From assembly GCA_963921795.1 (NCBI GenBank), contig OY997641.1, positions 57,874,950 to 57,938,949 on the forward strand: DNA of 64,000 nucleotides, given 5' to 3'. Each line of letters starts with the position of its first letter. Within the stretch, counting starts at the first letter, position 1. The notes under the pieces were generated by a model. That model was not told the DNA's origin. It ran no database searches and was given only the letters and a program-made list of their open reading frames with translations. The translations under genes and the position numbers were made by a program. This document shows, one piece after another, positions 18,993 to 30,170 of the stretch. This stretch comes from Nannobrachium achirus. Lineage: Eukaryota > Chordata > Actinopteri > Myctophiformes > Myctophidae.

Positions 18993-19731
18993 TGTGGGTC
19001 TTGAAAACATTTTTATGGGTCCCTTAACGTTTGGTTTCCTACATTTAGTTTTGTATCATTTAAAACTTCATGATTTAAAATACATAAATAAATGATTTTT
19101 TTATAATTTCATCAATAAATAAAAATCTAAGAAATTATATTAGTAAACACAGGCCTATTTAAGAAGTACTAAAAATAGCCGATCTACAAGCTCACAGCGT
19201 GCATTGTGTCTCTGTCTATGCCTGTCTATTAAAGACAAGTCCCTAATTATTATAGGATATTCCTATAACTATCTGTAGGCTATATTATATTTTTATTATT
19301 ATTGTTTCATTATATCTAGAACAATTGGTGGTAGGCAACAAGTCCAATTTTGCTGCAGTATTGTATATGAGTAAGTCACTGTTTTACCCAGTTAGAATCG
19401 TGCAAAATCACCCGACCCGACCCGAAAAAGGTCAAAAATGTCACGCCAAAAGTTGTCACCTTTTTCACCTTGGGCCTGTTTGCATGTCTGTATATCATTA
19501 GCGAGGCATTCAACAATGTTATCGAATATCGAAGGCTCTCCTAATATCACACAGCCTTAGTGCTGACCTATTTTGTCAACTACTGCTGCTCATGCAGAGA
19601 AACCTAAAGTTCAGACTAAAATATTTAGTAAAATATCAAGTTTGGGTCATTGCTTTACATCAAGGAAAACCTATGGTATGGAAATTAACAACTATCATCA
19701 CCAGCATGATAAGGCTATGTACCAGTAAGAC
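18993..19731. other. hAT-like remnant and AT-rich spacer
   Basis: TGGGTCTTGAAAACATTTTTATGGGTCC is hAT-remnant-like. The left arm of the dispersed hairpin (AATAGCCGATCTACAAGCTC) is at 19171-19200 without its partner. No gene was seen to 19731. Confidence 0.4.
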
Positions 19732-20041
19732 TCCCTAATCGGGAGATAAGCGACCGTTGGTCGCTTATCTCCACAAATATCACAGCCTCCACCTCTCACG
19801 TCATACGGGCAGCCATAGTTACACCTGGAATGTTGAATCTCCATATATGGAGATAACCTACCCACTGCAATCTCACCTGTGATGTCACAGTGACACATCA
19901 CCTCAGTATCAGGCGTTACACGTATACATTGAGCAGGGCAAAGGTGTGACGTGTGACGTGCAGACTCAGGGACGGGACGGACGGACGGACGGACGGACGG
20001 TGGAGGTTTTGATACTAAACTGCGACCTAACGGTCGCAATT
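19732..20041 (+). mobile_element. Y-family non-autonomous element, complete short copy
   Basis: Starts CCAGTAAGACTCCC, with a CTCCC/GGGAG stem and then a GCGACC/GGTCGC stem. It ends in a GGAC-rich microsatellite, TGGAGGTTTTGATACTAAAC and a terminal stem-loop GCGACC-TAAC-GGTCGC at 20022-20037. The ends are defined by comparison with the copies at 22658-23306 and 32673-33543, which share both termini but have different middles. The architecture (two end stem-loops and a microsatellite near one end) resembles non-autonomous Helentrons; that assignment is inference. Confidence 0.7.
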
Positions 20042-20057
20042 AATACCACAATTAATA

Positions 20058-20885
20058 CACCTGGAATGTTGAATCTCCATATATGGAGATAACCTACCCA
20101 TCACACAAAGTCTGACCTCACCAGCCCATACTTGGGCATGGACGACTTATATCTCCATATACGGAGATGGCCATATATGGAGATACGATGACATCACAGA
20201 GTCCACAGCTGATGATGTGGCGTGATGTCATACAATACACAATATAACGGGGCAATTCTCACCAGGGAAGAGAGCATTCCCCACTAGCTGAGTATCTTAA
20301 GATGGTTGGATGTGATGATAAGCCACAAATAGGCCAAAAGTTTGTTTTACAGTACCAATTATCAAAACATACGGGCAGTTGACAGTTTGCCATTGTTACT
20401 CATTGAAGTTGAATCTCCATCTGAATCCCTTTTATGCCCATATATGGAGATCCCTGCTCTGAGTATCTGACATCACTAATCCCTTTTATGCCCATATATG
20501 GAGATCCCTGCTCTGAGTATCTGACATCACTAATCCCTTTTATGCCCATATACAGTATGGAGATCCCTAACAGAATCCATTTTATGCCCATATATGGAGA
20601 TACCTGCTCTGAGTATCTGACATCACTGTGATGTCACCTGTTTATGCCTAAATATGGAGATCCCTGCTCTGAGTATCTGACATCACTGCAATCTCACCTG
20701 TGATGTCACAGTGACACATCACCTCAGTATCAGGCGTTACACGTATACATTGAGCAGGGCAAAGGTGTGACGTGTGACGTGTGACTCAGGGACGGACGGA
20801 CGGACGGACGGACGGACGGACGGACGGACGGACGGACGGCCGGTGGAGGTTTTGATACTAAACTGCGACCTAACGGTCGCAATTA
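20058..20885 (+). mobile_element. Second Y-related copy, head to tail with the first
   Basis: ACCTGGAATGTTGAATCTCC at 20060 repeats 19823, and the 3' part from about 20686 repeats 19876-20041, including the GGAC run and the terminal GCGACC-TAAC-GGTCGC stem-loop (20865-20880). Between them lie tandem phrases with TTTATGCCCATATATGGAG and GAGTATCTGACATCAC (20430-20690). It lacks the CCAGTAAG start, so it is 5' incomplete or was formed by concatenation with the first copy. Confidence 0.7.
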
Positions 20886-20899
20886 ATACCACGCTACAA

Positions 20900-20994
20900 A
20901 GAAAAAGATGGTGCTACCTAATTTCTGGTGGTGCTACCTAATGAAAAGGTAGGTGGCATCAGTGCTACCTGTGAAAAAGTTAGTCTGGAGCCCT
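20900..20994 (-). mobile_element. hAT element end
   Basis: Reads on the minus strand as CAGGGCTCCAGACTAACTTT with GGTAGCACTGATGCC following, a recognisable teleost hAT terminal region. Only this end was found. Confidence 0.5.
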
Positions 20995-21082
20995 GCGCGC
21001 AGCGCACACAATAGATGTCTATTAGCGTAAAATGGATAGGTAGGCTATAGGCCAGATAAAGATGGATGGATAGACAGACAGA

Positions 21083-21134
21083 GACGGACGGACGGACGGA
21101 CGGACGGACGGACGGACGGACGGACGGACGGACG
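21083..21134. repeat. (GGAC)n microsatellite
   Basis: Tetranucleotide GGAC repeated about 12 times. The same unit occurs inside the Y elements (19974-20000, 20789-20839) and at 36300-36351. Confidence 0.9.
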
Positions 21135-21235
21135 CACAAGTTGTCTGTCCGGAGCGCACAAGCTGGGCGCTGCTGCCTGCAGCAGCTGAGGCCTACTGTA
21201 ATATACTAGTAAGACACCCAAGGGTGGAATGCGAC

Positions 21236-22340
21236 CTCAGGGTGACATGCAACCTCGCCCTAAAGGGCGAGGTCGCGCCAATTCTTGACAATCTGGCCAA
21301 CCACAGCGTTTCTCTGACGATTCTAGTTGTTGTCATTCTGGGGGGAGTTTGTTCATGTTTTTGTGAGGGTATCAACCCTAGGAGCTCAGCACACTCACAG
21401 AATCATGGCACACTCACAGAATCAATGTTATGCCCATACATGGAGTTCCCTGACTATGTTATGTCAAAACATGCCCATATGTGGACATTACCATATATGG
21501 GCATTTCCAGATATGTCCTTAATATTGATAACATTGGGACAGGGATCTCCATATATGGGCATGAAACATATGTTAATTAGTAAAGCCAAGCTTAGGTTTG
21601 ATGCCTTGGGATTTCTATATTTGGACATAAGTGTGTACCCAATAGGTCATCATCTGGAAAGGTAGGGTGTAAATCAGAGTAAAGCAGGCTTTTGAGCTAG
21701 TTAGGGCCAGAGATTGATGACATCAGAAATCCCCATATATGGGCATAAAGGGATTTTGCTTTTGGGAATGCCCATCTATGGCATTTTTATTTTATTTTAT
21801 CCTTTATTAATAAAAATACATGTATGTATCCATATACATATGGAGTTCAATATTGATGTTTTTGGAGAAGGTATGTTGTAAATGTATGCTACTTAGTAAG
21901 GGGCCTCGGGTTAGATACTCTTTGTATGGCCTCTGGAGGTCCTTGGCGTCGGTTAGTAGTATGCCCAGCACATAAGATGTGGGACGTCACAAAGCCTGCG
22001 GCCATGTATCATTTTCCATCAGGCCTGTTGGTTTTCACGCTCCAGTGCGGCGTTCATGCGCTGCAAGTCAATGGCAGACTTGGCAGTCAGACAGACAGCC
22101 ATTGACTCCGGCCTAACAATGGCTACTTTCTATGACGGTAGTCCCATATGACATGATGGACTGGACTATCTCCATATATAGTGTTATCCACATTTCGTGT
22201 AGCTGCCCTGTACAGGAAGTGATGTCACAACTCGCTGACATCACACTGACATCACAGAGGCTTCGGAAGGACGGTCACGAGGCTTCGGACACTCAAGCGA
22301 CACGATTCTTCAGAGTATATGCGACCTTCGGTCGCAACAA
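21236..22340. mobile_element. Hairpin-ended repeat with CCATATATGG motifs
   Basis: A stem CCTCGCCCT/AGGGCGAGG lies near the left edge (about 21254-21274), and TGCGACCTTCGGTCGCA, a closed stem-loop like the Y terminus, is at 22320-22336. Between them are CCATATATGG palindromes at 21491, 21549 and 21733 and near-matches. No open frame of interest was seen. Boundaries are approximate. Confidence 0.45.
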
Positions 22341-22657
22341 TGACAAATTGTAATTTGTAACAGGTCAATTTGGGTTTTCCATAGGACTATAATATATTGA
22401 ACATCAACAGAGGAACAGACCAATAAGAGCGCTAGCTATTCTAACAGGGACACTGAATCTCTTTCTCAGTCCTGAGTCCCGACCGTTGGAGTCGCGCAGC
22501 TATTTCATATTGGATTAAACAAACAAAACTAATTTGGAGTGAATGTCATTGCGCGCAGTCAGTTAAATGATGATGGAGAGTTGTAAATGAAACCAAATGG
22601 ACCCGTACGTGTTCATTTGGGTTAATTTTACGCTTACGGGTCGGGTGGGTCCATTTG

Positions 22658-23306
22658 TTGCGACCGTAGGTCGCATTTACTATCAAAAGCCTCACCGGCT
22701 GTCTGTGAGTGAGTCCGTCAGTCCGTCAGTCACACGTCACACTTTTGCCCTGCTTATATCTCCACAACCGTTGCCCCCATCCACGCCAAATTTTGCACAC
22801 ACACTCCTTACCTGCCACTACTACCTCCAAGGACCCCCGCAGCTCCAGGGACCCCCAGGTCCCTGGGGGACCCCCAGGTGTAATTTTGCCCTGCTCCTAT
22901 CTGCACAACCGTTGCCCCCATCCATGCCACATTTTGCACACACACTCCTTACCTGCCAAACTACAACCACCCAGGTCCCTGGGGGACCCCCAGATGTAAA
23001 AAATGACCAAATGTGCTAAACTGACCAAATGACCACCCCAACGGGGCTGCTCACAGGGAATTCCCGGCGACCACCGACTCCTGGTGCTCCAGAACGGATG
23101 CAAAAGTGGTGGCGCCCCCACTGGAGGACCCCCTACACTGCAGCTCACATAAAATGCTGTAACTCCGGCTAGGAGCGACCGGGACAGCCGGGGCCGGTAC
23201 CTATTCGTCCGCCTTGGCGACGCGGAGACCCCACCCCTCATTTCTCACATGCCCCTCTTCTAAGTGACCTACGGTCGCTTATCTCCCGATTAGGGAGTCT
23301 TACTGG
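22658..23306 (-). mobile_element. Y-family element, 649 bp
   Basis: Plus-strand left edge TTGCGACCGTAGGTCGC; right edge GCTTATCTCCCGATTAGGGAG followed by TCTTACTGG. Read on the minus strand this has the same start and end as 19732-20041. The middle is a GC-rich partial tandem repeat (CATCCACGCCAAATTTTGCA twice, with CCTGGGGGACCCCCAG). Open frames of 96-140 codons here have no recognisable domain. Confidence 0.75.
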
Positions 23307-23393
23307 TTTTATGCTTACAGTTGATAAGGTGGTCCATTTGGTTACCAAGTCCAACTCTTTAGCTGGGGACCACCTTGGATTCCCTCAAAAAAG

Positions 23394-23870
23394 CAGTGGT
23401 GTAAAGTAACTAAGTACATTTACTTATTACTGTACTTAAGTACAGTTTTGAGGTATTTGTACTTTACTTGAGTTTTTCCAGTTTCCAATACTCCACTACA
23501 TCTGGGATCCAAATATTGTACTTCTACTCCACTACATTTATTTGAAAACTTTAGTTACATATTACTTTTCAGATATAAATTATAATATTATAAAACATAC
23601 ATAAACCACTTAAGCCCTATTTTATACCTTGGCCATTTGAAAATAGCAGATCTACAAGCTCACAACGCGTCGTGAGTTTGTAGATCGGCTATTTTCAAAC
23701 ATTTAGTACTTTTACTTTTGGTGCTTTAAGTACATTTTGATGCCAATACTTTCATACTTTTACTCAAGTTCATTTTGAATTCTGGACATTTACTTGTAAC
23801 GGAGTACATCTACAGTGCAGTATTGATACTTTTACTTAAGTACAAAATGTGAGTACTTTTTCCACCTCTG
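23394..23870. mobile_element. Non-autonomous hAT element, 477 bp, intact ends
   Basis: Starts CAGTGGTGTAAAGTAAC and ends GTACTTTTTCCACCTCTG; the reverse complement of the end is CAGAGGTGGAAAAAGTAC. It is flanked by the identical octamer CAAAAAAG at 23386-23393 and 23871-23878. The exact duplication implies a fairly recent insertion. A copy of the dispersed hairpin is at its centre (23636-23699). No coding sequence. Confidence 0.95.
23636..23699. repeat. Dispersed hairpin copy, about 31-bp arms
   Basis: TTTGAAAATAGCAGATCTAC begins the left arm and the right arm ends GATCGGCTATTTTCAAA; about three mismatches interrupt the stem. It sits in the middle of the hAT element. Confidence 0.9.
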
Positions 23871-24420
23871 CAAAAAAGTACTGTCATAAAGAAAGTAGGC
23901 CTATGGTATAGGTCGATGTGTAATTGCATAAGAAATAGTAAAATAGGCAGAACATGTATAGGTGACAAAAATCAGTAAACATGTAGGTGACACATAGAGT
24001 ATTAGGCCTTCATGATATTAATTAAACCAGTCCAGCGTAGGCTATAGATTGAATTTGTTCAGGTAGGCCTAATAATGGGGAACGGCGCCGGTGGTCCGCG
24101 AACGGCTTGGCGGACCCCCAGGAGTCCTCCTGAGAAGCGCGGGGGGGGGGGGGGTTGGCATGGTTACCAGCTCACTGAGCTCAGGGACCCCCTGAACGGC
24201 GGAGTGACAGGCGGGAGGCTTACACAACCTCCAAGCACTGGTGAAATGTTGCCATCTGCTGGACTGTATAAACAACTGCAATCTGAAAACATGCATCGTC
24301 CATTTTTCAGACTTGTGCGTAGATGAGTGGTCGTCGTGTGCGCTGAATGGCTGCAATGCATGAAAATACACGCGAAGCCTTGAAATTCCAGAGTACAGTT
24401 GTGAAAGTTCACACGGTATA
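23871..24420. other. Intergenic sequence, no gene seen
   Basis: Contains a G-run (about 24140-24154) and a GC-rich patch at 24075-24200. Overlapping open frames on both strands share no family feature I recognise. Confidence 0.4.
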
Positions 24421-24890
24421 TGAGATTATGCACGATGTAGTAATTGTGAAGAGAGGAGAGGTAAAAATGGGACATTATTCATCGCAGTTAAATGGCATGC
24501 TTTGTAGAAAAAATAGGCTTGGTGTTGTAAAAAATGATCCACAAACACGTAGAAAGATTATATTTTTTTCTGCGAATGCCATTTTTCTTTTTGCAAGGTA
24601 TTGTTTTTTTTCTGCAAAGTGTTTCATTTACAAAGACGAAATGCATAATTATGCATGTGGAGCCTACAGATTTCTTGCGAGGTATCTTTTTCATAAGAGG
24701 CATCGAGATTGTGTACGAAGTTGTAATTACGACGAGAGGAGAGGTAAAAAAGGGACTTTATTCGTCGTAGTTAAATTGCATGCTTCGTAGAAAAAATATG
24801 AACTTAAACACGTACAAAGATTATATTTTTTTCTGCGACTGCTATTTTTCTTTTTGCGAGGTAGTTTTTTTCTGCGAAAAGTTTTCAATG
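24421..24890. repeat. Tandem duplication with a 282-bp period
   Basis: A phrase ending GAGAGGAGAGGTAAAAA occurs at 24434 and at 24716, and the following 170 bp (TTATATTTTTTTCTGCGA, TTTTTCTTTTTGC) align with moderate divergence. The 147-codon open frame over it is poor in conserved features and is probably incidental. Confidence 0.7.
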
Positions 24891-26004
24891 AAGGAATTGT
24901 TTGTTCATCATAAAGGGTTGAGTTACTAAAATGTTAATACCACTGCATACCTTTATACTTACTTACTTTTCGATTAAGCTTTATTATGATTGAAATGTTT
25001 TCATGATTTTTGCACTTGTATTGAAGGTGTAGTTGTAAAGTTATGTCCCTGGTCAAGGGCTGGTGGTTTCATCCACCAACATGGGAACGCCCACTCTAGG
25101 GTATAACTCTGAGTCTGTTACTAGTATTGAGAGGCTGATCTCTGGAAGGAGAGTGAAGTCAGGGGGCACAATGCTCTTTAGAGCTCTGTCCCAACACCAT
25201 AGGTAGAGTAGTAATCTCTATATGGTTTGCTTGACATAGGCAATTGTTAAGTTTGTTTTTTTGTTTTGAATTCTTTATTCTTTTTCGAATCATCATTTTT
25301 GAACCTTTCTGTTAACTCTCCCCACGCTTCGAACGTTAACGTTCGCCCCATTTTTGACAGAACCTCGATGCCGTACGTACGTTCTTTGGCTCGTTCTTTT
25401 GTACCTTGGTTTGATGTCTGTAAGCTCATGAGGGGTCCCGCCGCCGTGTACTGTAATCACATTTTCCGCGGTGATGGTGTAAAAAATCCATTATGCGTTA
25501 ACATCAACAGAGACATTTCACTTCCTTGTTGTTTTCCTCTGGCTGTGAGCTCCGTGGCCAGTGACTGGTCTTCTTGTACGGCAACACTTAACAGGCAAAT
25601 TCACATTCATTCTCGCACGACGCCGCCCTCTGCTGCCTGGCAGACCAAAGTGCACTAAAAAAAGAAATGTCTATCTCTCTACTATAACGTCGCAAAGGTA
25701 AGCCGCTTTTTGATGGCACCAGACCCAATAAATAAATAAATAATCTGGCAGTAGGAGAGTTAATAAAACTTGCAAGAAGAAAATAAATTGGCAATATTGC
25801 AACTCCTGAGTTTGCCTGTTCTGTCTACCTTGCCCTCTTTTACAGGCATTGACAACTCATTCTTATGACTTCCTATCTAGCCAAGCTTTATAAACTATAT
25901 CTTAATAAAAGAGAAAACACGTCGAATAGTGACTTTGATATTCGAATATTTGGTGAATGCCCTCCTCTGTATCTTTTGCGTCCCCACTCCCCAGACAGTA
26001 TTGA

Positions 26005-26006
<2 letters not shown>
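24891..26006. other. Intergenic sequence, no gene seen
   Basis: AT-rich to 25260, then mixed composition with short (AATA)n near 25728. A 130-codon plus-strand frame at 25266-25658 has no domain or codon-use support. GGGTATAACTCTGAGTCTG near 25098 looks repeat-like, but its family was not recognised. Confidence 0.35.
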
Positions 26007-26078
<72 letters not shown>

Positions 26079-26088
26079 CGCTCGCTCG
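26007..26088. repeat. (CT)n microsatellite
   Basis: CT run of about 70 bp ending in GCTC repeats. It abuts the LINE fragment directly. Confidence 0.95.
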
Positions 26089-26968
26089 GTAATATAGAGG
26101 TCCTTATTTTGCTTTCTGCATTTCTCTTGGACCTGTCGAGCAGTGAACAACATGTCCAGAGTGCTTCGGTTTTTCCTGAAACCACACTGTGTCTCTGGGA
26201 GGATGTCCTCTGTAATGTGTGTTGTCAGGCGAAACAGCATTAGTTTTGCAAGCACCTTCCCAGCTACAGAGAGGAGAGAGATGCCACGGCTGTTCCCACA
26301 GGATGACTTGTCTCCCTTCCTCTTGTATATGATGACGATGTTGCTGTCTTTCCACTCTTGAGGCAATGTCTCATTTTGCCAGACATTGCAAATGAAGTGG
26401 AATAGCTGTCGTATAAAGAGGTATCCTCCCTTCTTGAGGATCTCTGCCGGAAGTCCATCAGGGCCAGGGCTCTTGTTGTTTTTGAGACTCCTTACTGCGG
26501 AGAAGACCTCAGTGAACTTTGGGGGATCATCAAGAGAGGGGACCAGTGGGAGGTCTGGGAGAGCATCAAGGACAGATGGATCAGAGGGGTTTGTTGTGTT
26601 GAGCAGGGTGTTGAAGTGTTCGGCCCAACGCTCAAGTATCTGTTCTTTATCCTTGAGTAGTATAGCGCCGTCTGCAGATCTTACAGGAGCAATGTTTCGC
26701 TTCTGGGGACCATAAACAGATTTCACAGCATCGTAGAAGGCGTGGGTGTTATTGTCATCTGCATGCCTCTGAATCACTTGGGCTTTTCTAAGCCACCACT
26801 CATTCTCCATAGTCCTTAGTTGTTTTTGGGTCTCACCACGGATGGTTTTGTAGTGAGAGAGGAGCAATGGAGAGTTGGGGTTGGAAAGCAGGGCGGCATG
26901 TGCTTTGCGCTTGGTTTCTAGAAGCTCACGGATTGCAGAGGAGCTATTATCAAACCAGTCCTGGTGGC
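26089..26968 (-). mobile_element. LINE reverse-transcriptase fragment
   Basis: About 290 residues of a non-LTR retrotransposon ORF2, uninterrupted. It begins after the CA tract at HQDWFDNSS and runs through the linker into the polymerase fingers and palm, with LKNNKSPGPDGLPAEIL, PQEWKDSNIVIIYKRKGD and PETQCGFRKNRSTLDML. It stops at KDLYI, before the catalytic F/YADD motif, which is absent. Both edges are microsatellites: (CT)n at 26007-26088 and (CA)n at 26971-27074. A long open frame that includes the translated microsatellites should not be annotated as a protein. Clade uncertain. Confidence 0.9.
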
Positions 26969-26970
26969 CG

Positions 26971-26988
26971 CACACACACACACACACA

Positions 26989-27074
<86 letters not shown>
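26971..27074. repeat. (CA)n microsatellite
   Basis: CA run with a CGCG interruption near 26990. Confidence 0.95.
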
Positions 27075-27078
<4 letters not shown>

Positions 27079-27409
27079 ACTGTTACTGTGTTACTGTGGA
27101 GACGTTTGCTTGTATATGTCTTTGACACATGTTTTGTAGTGTTTTAGAAATTGAACTTAAAAAGAATAATGTTCCCGGGCGATGGGATTTACAGTATATA
27201 TCCTAGAACCCGCAGGGACACTCAGCCGTATTAGTGGTTGTTGTTGGTTGTCAGGGAGATATCACAACCAACGCATTTCCAAATCAGACGATCAAGCGAA
27301 GTGGACCCACCTGGCAAAACCACACCCCAAACACTTTAAAAGCCATGAATTGCAGCCTGTCTGCATTTGGATCCTAGTATATCTTATATGCATTTGGATC
27401 AGCATGTCC
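27075..27409. other. Intergenic, nothing recognised
   Basis: No exon, repeat family or RNA gene could be supported. Confidence 0.3.
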
Positions 27410-27620
27410 CGTACTGTATACCAACTTTTACTTTACACGTTTGTTACTTATACTCCACTGCAATTGCATTTGGCAGCTTTAGTTACTTGTTACTTTGCAG
27501 ATTTTATTATTAATACAAAACATACGGTAGATGAATCACTTAATACTTTGTCTAATTGTAAGAAGCTGATCTACAATGTGACGTTGCGACATGTTGTGAT
27601 CTTGTAGATCTGCTGTTTTT
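27410..27620 (+). mobile_element. Internal piece of the 23394-type hAT element
   Basis: CCACTGCAATTGCATTTGGCAGCTTTAGTTAC-like order, AAAACATACGGTAGATGAATCACTTAAT and similar phrases match the 23500-23625 interior with divergence. A decayed copy of the hairpin follows at 27564-27613 (GCTGATCTACAA with CTTGTAGATCTGC). Both element ends are lost. Confidence 0.6.
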
Positions 27621-27709
27621 AAAAAGCTTGTCAATATTAGGACCATCTGCGTACTATTACTTTGATGTGATTTGCTGGTTTGCAAAGTGTGGTTCAGGGA
27701 CCCCTCAGG

Positions 27710-27766
27710 ACACGCACGCACGCACACACGCACGCACGCACACACGCACACACACACACACACACA
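27710..27766. repeat. (CACG/CA)n microsatellite
   Basis: Mixed CACGCA and CA repeats. Confidence 0.9.
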
Positions 27767-28082
27767 GGTCCCCCCTCTTTCTTCCCAGGCTTTAAACAGC
27801 CATAACTTCAGTTCCCAACATGCTACTGGTCTCGAACTTGTGTTGTTTGTTTACCCGTCCACATTATGTTTTAATTTTATTTTGATTTAATTGTCCATAC
27901 CTTTAAGTTCATGTAATAACACTGCTTGTCTACATTGTATTTGCATTACCATTTTACGTCAGTAAAATGAAAGAGAGCATTGCCTGGGAACTTGACACTT
28001 TTAAAAAAAAATTTTTGGGTTGGAAGCGAGCCCACACTGTTTCGAAGGAACAGTATTTCTATTTTTTTTACAGCAATCATAG

Positions 28083-28380
28083 GGTGACCATATTTTCAGC
28101 CACTCAAACCGGGACGCAAAACACTGTTGCCTAAAACAGGGACCCTAAAAGCAATGCGCACGTTACCGCGCACGCGCGTGCCCATTCTCTAACGTTCGTG
28201 CACGCGCACACACGCACCGCAGGGTTGCAAACAGGCAGTGAGTGATTGACAAATAGCCTCATCGTTGAATTCAGACATGCAATGAATTTGTTCCTTTTTT
28301 CTGATTGGTTAGGTGACCATGTATCACTGTACCGTGTACCTTTCCTATGCAGATGAAGTAGGCTATTCACGTTATTCCTG
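28083..28380 (+). mobile_element. hAT-like remnant
   Basis: GGGTGACCATATTTTCAG and CCGGGACGCAAAACACTG resemble the start of a common teleost hAT group. The other end was not identified. A GC-rich alternating purine-pyrimidine patch (CGCGCACGCGCGTG) lies near 28170. Confidence 0.35.
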
Positions 28381-28387
28381 GCCCCGC

Positions 28388-28575
28388 CCCCGGCTTCCTG
28401 TTCATATCCTGAAAGAGGCGGAGGCTGAAAAAGCTGGCCTGAAAAACATCATTTGGTTTCCTGTTGTCCTTGCATTAAAGTGTCAGTAGTTGGCGTTCTA
28501 GGCTCTGGGCTCTGAATGTACCTGGGTTGCCATGTCTGCTTATAATAAGCAATTTGTGTCTCTAAAAAAAATTGT
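28388..28575 (+). repeat. Dispersed repeat shared, inverted, with the B units
   Basis: GGCTTCCTGTTCATATCC through TGCTTATAATAAGCAATTTG is present in the opposite orientation at 41811-41975, with shortened versions at 45655-45805 and 59565-59725. It was therefore part of the B unit before the unit multiplied. Confidence 0.8.
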
Positions 28576-28610
28576 TGCTTATTGGGCTTACTTTCTAGTA
28601 TTTTTTAAAC

Positions 28611-28860
28611 CAGTGGTTCCCAAATCTTTTCATATCAAGGCCCCCAGATTACATATTTGTCCAAAGTCGCAGACCCCCATCTGAAAATATGTGGTGCCAG
28701 GGACCTCCACACAGATTTATGTTCTTAAAATGTTTCAAAAATATTAAAAAAAAAAAATGTTTTCCTTCAATATTTTTAAAATAGCAAATATACAAGCTCA
28801 CAATGTGGCGCAATGTGACACATTGTGAGCTTGCTGATCTGCTATTTTCAAATGTGAATG
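28611..28860. mobile_element. Truncated hAT-like element with a hairpin copy
   Basis: Starts CAGTGGTTCCCAAATC, a hAT-type end, with CCCCAGATTACAT and GACCCCCATCTGAAAATATG phrases. The hairpin at 28776-28851 pairs GCTCACAATGTG with CACATTGTGAGC. No opposite terminal repeat was found. Confidence 0.6.
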
Positions 28861-30170
28861 TAAAGTAGTATAGCCTACTGTAGTTGCTTCTGTTGGGCTT
28901 ATTTCTCTGGCAAAATCTCGCAATAGACAATTCCATGTCACTTCCTTACTTGGGAGGAAGTGAAAAGATGTTTATGAAGCAGCACACAAAGAAAAATGCT
29001 CCAGCGCCCTCTGTAAAAGGAAGATGGCAGCCTCCATAGAATGGCCAGGAATATGGTGAATACAACTAACCAATCAATCAATACTGGTTGCAAATGCAGC
29101 ATCATATAGCAGGCTAAACAATGGCTGTTATGTGTCAACAATCAGTAGGATATCCCTTTATTCGGCTATAGCCTACTGTTATGTAGAAATGTTTATATTC
29201 TATTTTATTACTTGAAAAGAGTCAAACGTGGTCTGATGAGGACAGGCTGCTGACAGGCTCATTATGTCAAATCTAAAAGCAATAGGATCCCAGGCGTTTC
29301 TAGATGAATCTCAACTCGTGGAGCAACATTTTAGCTTGTTAAACCCCACCATGGTGTGATTGGTACAATAAACAAAATATTCCCTGCAATCTGACCATCC
29401 ATTTCACATTCACAAGGTGAATTCGCGTTGAGATGAGCTCCTATAAGCACAAGCTCGCAGCCACAGCTCACAGCAGCATCACGTCAAAAACGAACATTAA
29501 AAGCAATATTAATCACGCTTTAGTATCCAACCTAAAATAAACATCATATGTGGCCCAAAGAAAGCACAAAGAAACTCATGCGGAGTCCAACACGTAAAGT
29601 ACAGACAGCGAAAATTCACTATTGTGAATTCAGGGCATGTGTTGGTTCTTGAGTGGTACCACTGATTTCCTCCGCTCCTTCTCTCATACAGGACAGCACA
29701 TTTTATGTCCTTAACTTCTAGGCCTGACCACTCTAGAAATAAATCTGTCCTGGTGAGCAACAACGCTCTCTTCCCTAGAAGCTAGTTGGACATCGTCCGC
29801 ATAGCCCTGCACTGGGTTAGGGGAAATCACACCGTGGGGGGCACACTGACAACCATTTTAACCACTGGTTGATAGCAAGTATAAAGTTAACTGCACTCCA
29901 TGGACAGCCTGTCTTATTAATCCCTGTCTGGAGTTGAATAGGCTGAGTCAGCTGTTTTGTTATATACGTGCGTGCGTGCGTTTTCATTTTGCGTTTTCAT
30001 TTTGTTTTTATCAATAATAAACTCATTGATTCAGTGTCAGTGTACTGGACAACGTGCTATACAAGTAAAATAACATCTGATTAGATCCTATAGTCTGGAG
30101 GGACGGGGTGACATTCTGCGTTTATCATTCAGAATATACAACCTAACATTGTCATTGTTGGATTTATTAT
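28861..30170. other. Intergenic sequence upstream of the KLHDC3-like stop codon
   Basis: No independent gene was recognised; an 84-codon minus-strand frame at 29509-29763 lacks family features. About 160 nt past the KLHDC3-like stop, the minus strand is A-rich (29977-30009), which could be a decayed poly(A) tail. An AATAAA lies just after that stop on the minus strand (about 30158-30166). A GCGT tetranucleotide run is at about 29968-29980. Confidence 0.4.

Noticed and set aside
24347-24790. A 147-codon plus-strand frame
   Set aside because: It overlaps a diverged tandem duplication, the duplicated halves do not keep one reading frame, and no domain is recognised.
25902-27128. A 408-codon protein gene
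   Set aside because: Only the middle part is LINE reverse transcriptase; both ends of the frame are translated microsatellites.
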